Below, in pieces: positions 57,293-64,000 of a stretch of 64,000 bases of DNA; position 1 is the stretch's first letter, and each line of letters begins with the position of its first letter. The notes under the pieces are model-generated. The model was given only the letters and a program-made list of their open reading frames with translations, did not search any database and had not been told where the DNA came from. This DNA is from Bimastos eiseni (lineage: Eukaryota; Annelida; Clitellata; Crassiclitellata; Lumbricidae). The DNA lies in assembly GCA_959347315.1 (NCBI GenBank), contig OY365807.1, forward strand, positions 14,379,140-14,443,139, written 5' to 3'. Made by a program: the position numbers and the translations under genes.

Positions 57293-58123
57293 GGTAAGAT
57301 GATCCCCGATGTAAGATGGACACTATGAACGAAAACTACCCCAGACATTTTTGCGAATGTCCATCGAGCACCTATAGGTGTATTTTGGACAGAAGATAAT
57401 GGTGCAAGTATTGACCATGCATGGAAGGTACCATCGTACAGGAATTTGGCGTATTCGACGACGATTGCTGACCACTCTCTAGACACGTGTGTGGGTTTTT
57501 TTCCAAAATAGTTTTCTCTTTAAAAATCGTAAGCATGCGGCACCGATAATAGATCTTTAGAGTAAGTAAGAGATGTGTTTTCTGAAAGTGCTTTAGTTCA
57601 GCTGTCTATATAAATCTTTTTGAGAGGTACCTTTTCATTTGATACTGCGTAGATGGTTGTGAAGTTTGTAGAGTAGCCTCGGGTGTCCATCTTCTCCTTA
57701 CCCCGGGGTATTACGGGGTAATATGGGCAGTCAAATTTCAATTACACCGTTGACAAAATATTACTTCGAACAACAATTAAGCCAATATTAATGGTGTAAT
57801 AGCTAATAATAACAGCTATTGTTTCTGGCTATGAGCATTGATACAAGAGTTTGGAAGTTAAGGGTTCATCTTACCCGATGCTACAAGTCGGAATAAAAAA
57901 GAAAATAGCGTGACATTAATTGCCTTGCGCTGGCATGTACGGGAAACACAAATCACTACAAGATAAATTTATGTGCAAAGACTGCTTAATAGCTAAGCCT
58001 GTCAGCGATGCTAGACTATGAGAGCAATGCTGAAGCTAGTAAACCTGAGTTAGCCATAAATAGGCTGGTGTTACAGTAGACTCCACTGTCCGTCTTACCC
58101 TCAGTTACTGTCCATCTTACCCC
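57293..58123. mobile_element. Probable DNA-transposon remnant rich in GGGTAAGATGG
   Basis: It starts GGGTAAGATG and ends CATCTTACCCC in inverted orientation. Further copies of the motif lie inside (57,310, 57,689, 57,869, 58,090). No transposase frame and no clear target duplication. Confidence 0.5.
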
Positions 58124-58575
58124 TTCTGTATGTTAAAAGTGGACAATACACCGGTCCAACTGTGAACTGTCACATAAAAACATCTATTGTCTTCTGGAGT
58201 ATTAGTAAACAAAAGATTGATTTTAAAAGATTTCCAAAATAACAAATTAATGCCAAGGCTTCCTGTCACTCATCCAGGCTTCGTGTCACAGCAATGTAAT
58301 AACTATGTAAGAGTCCCATGCACAGACGCTTAACCCTTTAACGACCAGCTACATAGGTTTTCCCATACATTTTAGTACACGCTGGTCGTTAAAGGGCTAA
58401 TATGCTCATAACTATAATGCTGATAAACTAATCATATCATGACTCTCAACTACCCTTTTGTAATTTTTTATGATTTTAGCCCTTCGTGCTCTTTTACCAC
58501 GTTCTTTTAAGAAATGGAGAAGGTCGCAAGTGGAACATGGGATTTGTATGAATTATGCTGGGCTCAATGGTTACA
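58124..58575. other. No gene seen; short inverted repeat near 58,333-58,400
   Basis: CCCTTTAACGACCAGC and its inverse GCTGGTCGTTAAAGGG (58,334-58,349 and 58,381-58,396) form a hairpin with a 31-base loop. Confidence 0.65.
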
Positions 58576-58577
58576 TA

Positions 58578-59140
58578 ACATTTAATCACGCGACACTTAA
58601 TCACGCGACACTTAAACAACGCCACTTATTCTCGACGACACTTAATCTCGCGACACTTAACCTCGAGGACACTTAATCTCGCGACACTTTACCTCGAGGA
58701 CATTTAATCTCCCGACACTTAATCTGCCGACATATAATCGCACGACCCTTAATCTCAAATTACAACTAGTTTGCACCATTATTAATTTACGTGGTGACAA
58801 ATAATCATGTTTAAGGATAAGTCGTATTAATGATAATAATACGGTTTCAATGGAAGCGGGAATACTTGCATAATAGTGATAATGATAGTGCATTTCATTC
58901 AATTAACGTGCTAAACTCCCAGAATAAATACGCATAAGAGAATCAAGCTCAGTTGAACAAAGTTTTATTAAGCGCGCTTAGGTGTCGTGCGATTATATGT
59001 CGCGATTAAGTGTAAGATTAAGATCAAGTGATGCGACATTAAGTGTCGTCGAGATTAAGTGTCGCGAGATTAAATGTGGTCGAGATTAAGTGTCATTGTT
59101 TAAGTGTCGCGCGATTATGTGTCGCGAGGTTAACTGTCGG
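58578..59140. mobile_element. Foldback structure with CGACACTTAATCTCG unit arrays
   Basis: The left array (58,578-58,755) and right array (58,985-59,140) are inverted copies made of 14-17-bp units of the type CGACACTTAATCTCG. The order of variants is conserved: a GACATATAATCGCACGAC-like unit lies at the inner end of each arm. The loop is about 230 bp and non-coding. It is organised like the 13.1-14.9 kb foldback element but with a different unit. Confidence 0.82.
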
Positions 59141-59270
59141 CACACCGGGCTGAATAGGCAGAAGATCAATTAACGAAGGGGTCAACTGACTAGGGGACCA
59201 ATTGACAGAGGATCAACTGACGGGGACGGTGGACCAGCTGACGGCCCAATGACGGGGGATCCGAAGACGT
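59141..59270. repeat. Short GATCAACTGACGGGG-type array
   Basis: Five to seven units of about 15-20 bp (GGTCAACTGACTAGGGGACC, AATTGACAGAGGATC and similar) directly follow the foldback element. Confidence 0.7.
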
Positions 59271-59289
59271 AGAACCGTCAGTTTTGGAG

Positions 59290-59983
59290 CTTTAGAAGTA
59301 CCCGAAATTGTCACATTTAAACGCCATCGGTCCTTCAATAGGCTGGAAAGCGATCATAGACATTTCGTCGCGTGAGAATTATCTTGGCGCATCTCCAAAA
59401 TCGAAATTTCCGAGAAAAACGAGTTTGAAGTTTTTGGCAGGAAACTTACAACAGGCCCTGTTATTGCACATCAAACGTATACAAACTATACCGAACCATA
59501 AACACTGTGCACATCTGAGCCCGTCAACTTCTTAATATGCAGTATCTGATTAATTTTGTTGACTGGTTATTATCTTTCTTCTCCTGATAATATTTGTTAG
59601 AATTTGCTGAAGAGTTGAGTATTCATACCAAAAAATCGGTGTCAGCTATCCCAGCGTGCTTGATTGGTGTGAGGACTAGACTAGCGCAGTACATTAAAAT
59701 GAGGTCAGATGCCATGAGCCAGAGGTAGCGCTGAGCCTGAATGATGTGAGTTCATGTGAGGATAACTCAGGATACAGTTAGCGTATATACGGTAGGCCTA
59801 TGGAAATGTGGGTAAAGAGCCTGTCTAGGCTGTGCCTTTCAGTTGCCATTTTAGGTAACGCCTCCTACGAACATATGAACTGATATTAGAATGATTTGGA
59901 TCGAAACTAAATAAATATCAAATGAAACTTAACTTACATACACGTCGTAGTGCCCGTCAAGTAGTTTTCTCCCAATTAAACCG

Positions 59984-60029
<46 letters not shown>

Positions 60030-60030
60030 C

Positions 60031-60086
<56 letters not shown>

Positions 60087-60190
60087 GCACACACACATGG
60101 CTAGACAGAGAAATCGATGGCAACCGTAGCCTCGTCATGATTATGTTATCTTGTACAGTATATAAGCCTACATGGCGAGCAGCGAGCATA
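59290..60190. repeat. Older duplication, block B3 (mate 44,380-45,110)
   Basis: Partner of the 44-kb block, interrupted by the CA/TA repeat. 59,600-59,710 also matches 45,640-45,745 in reverse. Confidence 0.75.
59985..60100. repeat. CA/TA microsatellite with inverted ACCGCACACAC ends
   Basis: The order is AAACCGCACACAC, a TA run, GTGTGTGTGCGGTTT, a second long TA run, then AAACCGCACACAC again. Successive inversions allow hairpins of different sizes. Confidence 0.92.
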
Positions 60191-60349
60191 CAGACAGGCT
60201 AGGCCTATACCGACATACAAGTATAGGAATAATTATATGGCCTGTATATTAGGATATTATATATCCAGATGTAACATCTCCTAAATATGCGACCATTATT
60301 ATGTACAACGTATACATGTGTATGTATGTGTATGTAGGCCTACTGTGCC

Positions 60350-60400
60350 TGACGCATGTGATCTTCGTTATGAATGCGTCGTTAAATAAACGTGTATCAA
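60350..60400 (+). repeat. Dispersed repeat tail, copy 3
   Basis: AATGCGTCGTTAAATAAACG matches the tails at 820-873 and 54,952-55,003. Confidence 0.7.
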
Positions 60401-60496
60401 TCAAAAACGGGTGTAACAGCGGTGGCATTTTCAACAATCCGGCGAATCTCTTTAAATAGTCATATACATGCGCATGTGGGCTGACTGTTACAGAAG

Positions 60497-60696
60497 NNNN
60501 NNNNNNNNNNNNNNNNNNNNNNNNNNNNNNNNNNNNNNNNNNNNNNNNNNNNNNNNNNNNNNNNNNNNNNNNNNNNNNNNNNNNNNNNNNNNNNNNNNNN
60601 NNNNNNNNNNNNNNNNNNNNNNNNNNNNNNNNNNNNNNNNNNNNNNNNNNNNNNNNNNNNNNNNNNNNNNNNNNNNNNNNNNNNNNNNNNNNNNNN
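60497..60696. other. Assembly gap, 200 N
   Basis: Exactly 200 unknown bases, a conventional scaffold gap; the true length is unknown. Confidence 0.99.
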
Positions 60697-61108
60697 GATG
60701 AAAGTAGGCCCTACAGATGGCTAGACAGAGAATTTACAGAAAGATATTTTTGGTGTGTATATATCGCAACTTCCTTTAAGCAGTCCTGGATGTCATCTGG
60801 TATACTTAAATCGTATAATACTAAATCTAAGCTTCATGTCGTATTTTTTAAGAACCCGACTCTCACTAATAGAAATAAGTATACAGGAGTAAATGCAATC
60901 TTTAAGAATAAAAGCTGAAATAACAATCAATAACAAATAAAAATTTACCAAATTTACCAAGCAACGACCTGAAACATACTTGACAAGCGATCAAGACAAT
61001 ATTGAAAACCAAACCCCAGGCTCCCTAATTAGCAATATTACTGAAAACGGTATTGAACATACTGACTCTACGAAGGTTCCTTAATGGCTTTACTGCTATT
61101 AAACAGGA
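60697..61108. other. No gene seen
   Basis: AT-rich sequence after the gap. The CTAGACAGAGAA motif recurs at 60,102 and 60,721. Confidence 0.5.
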
Positions 61109-61460
<352 letters not shown>

Positions 61461-64000
61461 TCGTAGGTGGCAGTTAGACAATACTCGATTATGGACGAAT
61501 CAGTCAGAATGAGATGACGGAGAGAAGTCAACCATTAATCGCACATTTGAATCTTAGCAAATCAAAGTACACAACGAAAGTTCTCCTCTGTCACGCTATT
61601 TTCGACCCTATGCTTCTATAGAGGAATGAAACAATAAGGCTATTTGACCCTTTCGTCAACGCCAACACCGTTCAGGTCATTAAATCATACAACGCACTTA
61701 CGGATTATGTCGCAATTTAACAGGCGCATATGCTCCTTTTGAAGTGCTCTAATATTGGCCAAAATGTATAATGTCCACCCTTACCTAGGATTGTCACTAT
61801 TACAGCTATTATATCAACACCAAAATTTCCGTCAAATACTATTTTCTAAGCAAAAGGTCACTAGGCTTCCAAATGCCAGATCTGAGCAATTGTGACAGAT
61901 TTCAAGACAGCGTTTGCAATCGCCCCATTAAATGCAGACTCTATATATATACCACGTGGTCCATGGAGATCAAAATTCTTCGAAGCCGGTACGCAGAGAA
62001 TAAAATTATTTATATTTGTGTGATGTTTGTTAAACTCAAAACTCAATTGACGTCAGAGTCAGAATAGACTGGTCGTGGGGCATCATTGAAGTAGAACCGT
62101 GAGCATCAAATCAACGGACTGTGTCTGGAGTTCGTGTGCTCAGAATATCTTCACCTGGGGTCGATTATCTTTGACGCCACGAAGTCCAGATACTCAGAAA
62201 AGCTTTGGTCTGTTATTGGTCTGTTGGACAGATTCGCGTGTTTGAGGGTGCTCGCCAGTGGAAGACATATGATGAAGTCACAAAAACAGTCCCTTAAGAT
62301 AGCCCCGAGGTATAAAATGTCAGCGACTGCACATTCTTAGCATATATAAATCAGCGTATATGGCGCCATATAACTACCTCGGCAAAAATGCCATCCAGGA
62401 ATTTTTACGCTTTCCTTCAGATTATGGTGAGCTGAAAGTCATGAAAATTTTAATTATTTACAAACGACGTGATTATGCAAAAATTAAATAACTAGCTACA
62501 GTTCAATATGTATCGTAATAAAATAGCGTAGACTATAGTCATAATTAAAAAATTATCTCGCGCAAGATTCCCTTTTGTTGGGAACGTCGTATCATCACAG
62601 TGAGAGCGATCGAGTTGAGACCGAGTGTGGCTCTCTGTATACCATAATATTCCAAGGGTCTAATCGAAATATATCGGCGCGTGACTTAGCCATAGTCTGA
62701 ACTATAACAGGACCTAAATACGGTGGTTTTTCATCAAGATGTGAGATATAAATAAGTAACGACACAGGCCGTTCTGTACTGGAATAAACAAATCCAGCTG
62801 GCCAACCTTTGTAGATACTTTTGCATCTGACAAAGTGTTTCGAATAAAAGCATCGAGAGGAGATTGTGAGATTGACGTAGGATTTCAGGTAGCATATCTT
62901 ATTAACGATTGCGAGAAAGCACGAGTGAGCGGCTGAACGAATGAATTAACGAAATGTTGATTGATTGGACGAACGAAAGAACTAAGAAAGCAGAGCGAAC
63001 GATATGATGAACAGCTAAATCAGCACACAGATTGGTTACAGTAAATGAACAGCAGACTTGAAGATATGCAGACAGGCGACAGAGAGACTCTTGCGCCTGC
63101 GTATACTATAGTCACATGAAGTAGAAAGCTATTTGTCTTGCAATGGCTAAAATAATGGCCTTACTGAATTCGAGATGCAGGCTTGCGGCTACAGCAGCAT
63201 CCAGTTCAGCAATCACCATTGTTGTCGTTATCATCATTATCACCAGCATCACCACCAGCAATCGCAGAGTCTGCAGAGCATCAGTCTATCTGATAGGCAT
63301 GACTGGATTCCACGCTCCAATGGATCGAGCGTTGTCGTTCGACCCCCCCCCCCCTCAAAGGCAACGTTTTCTCTGACTGTTCAACACGTAGGCAACCATC
63401 GTTCATGGTCTTTGTGTTTTTTATTACTTTGTGTCTCTCGTCAATATTCTTATAAGTCACTTGCAATCCACTTGTCAGATGAAATCGACAGATGGAAAGT
63501 AAGTAAGTCAGTTGGATGTAGAAAAGTTGTCCCAAGCTGGTTGCGAATAAATTAATCGAAGACAAAGAGCAGTCGCCCATCAGATCAACAACCCTGAGAT
63601 GCTTGTGATTTCAATTTCTTAACCTGTGTGTCAGATGGTCAATATCCTCCCTCAACCCCCACTTTTATTGCAGATATTAATTTTTTAAGTAGTTTGAACC
63701 ATCTTGTAATAATCTAAAATCAGTTATTACGACTTTTACTGTCGTTTCTGCTATTCACAGGGCGTTATTGGGAATTTTTAAATTACTACTCTAAACGTCA
63801 TAATAACGATTTATGCAATTGTAATAAAGACTTTAAAAAATAGTATCACATACAAATATACATGCATATCTTCATTCATACAAGTATACATACGTATCTT
63901 CATTCATAAACACAAGCATGCACATATGCATGCATGCATGTATGTGCAATGACTATCTAATAGATATGAATATGTTTGCGAAACAGTTTCATATGATATG
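61461..64000. other. No gene seen
   Basis: No recognisable gene or transposon. A poly-C tract lies at 63,343-63,354, and TATGCATG-type simple repeats at 63,860-63,945 include a 20-bp direct repeat (ATCTTCATTCATA). The frames at 63,143-63,580 overlap on both strands and resemble nothing known. Confidence 0.45.

Overview
The window is animal genomic DNA, most likely from a marine invertebrate. It is AT-rich and has spliced genes, long introns and simple repeats. It also holds a dense, layered collection of decayed LINE, Penelope-like, hAT-like, PIF/Harbinger-like and foldback elements. The palindrome TAGGCCTA occurs at least 15 times, a bias I associate with marine deuterostomes such as echinoderms; that link is from memory, and the species is not identified. 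No tRNA, rRNA, CRISPR array or bacterial-type operon was seen.

The only recognisable host genes are three alpha-1,3-fucosyltransferase-like genes (family GT10), all on the minus strand. Gene 1 (15,397-20,812) and gene 3 (49,131-53,725) have intact two-exon reading frames of 444 and 432 residues. Gene 2 (31,030-35,734) has a one-base frameshift between its membrane anchor and its catalytic domain, so it is probably a pseudogene. All three splice at the same phase-2 position, just after the GDP-fucose-binding motif. The encoded proteins are predicted to be type II Golgi enzymes that transfer fucose from GDP-fucose to glycans.

Genes 2 and 3 lie in two tandem copies of a larger segment, roughly 31-45 kb and 49-60.5 kb. 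The outer flanks are clearly diverged. A core of about 3.7 kb (the intron, exon 2 and the end of exon 1) is about 99% identical, which suggests recent gene conversion. Inside that core, about 250 bp of exon 1 is much more diverged than the intron beside it. Copy A (gene 2) also carries insertions absent from copy B, including a 1,020-bp foldback element and a segment of about 980 bp.

Layout: 0-7.3 kb holds a possible retroelement ORF and LINE remnants. A 1.7-kb DNA transposon lies at 7.95-9.67 kb, a small hAT element at 11 kb, LINE debris at 12 kb and a foldback element at 13.1-14.9 kb. Gene 1 follows at 15.4-20.8 kb. From 21.8 to 31 kb there are LINE remnants, a Penelope-like element and nested hAT elements. 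Gene 2 with its flank (31-39 kb) is followed by LINE and hAT remnants (39-47 kb), a Harbinger MITE (47.1 kb) and gene 3 (49-54 kb). The rest (55-64 kb) is hAT remnants, AAT-rich repeats, another foldback element, a 200-N assembly gap and microsatellites. Apart from the three fucosyltransferases, nearly all coding potential seen is transposon-derived and broken.
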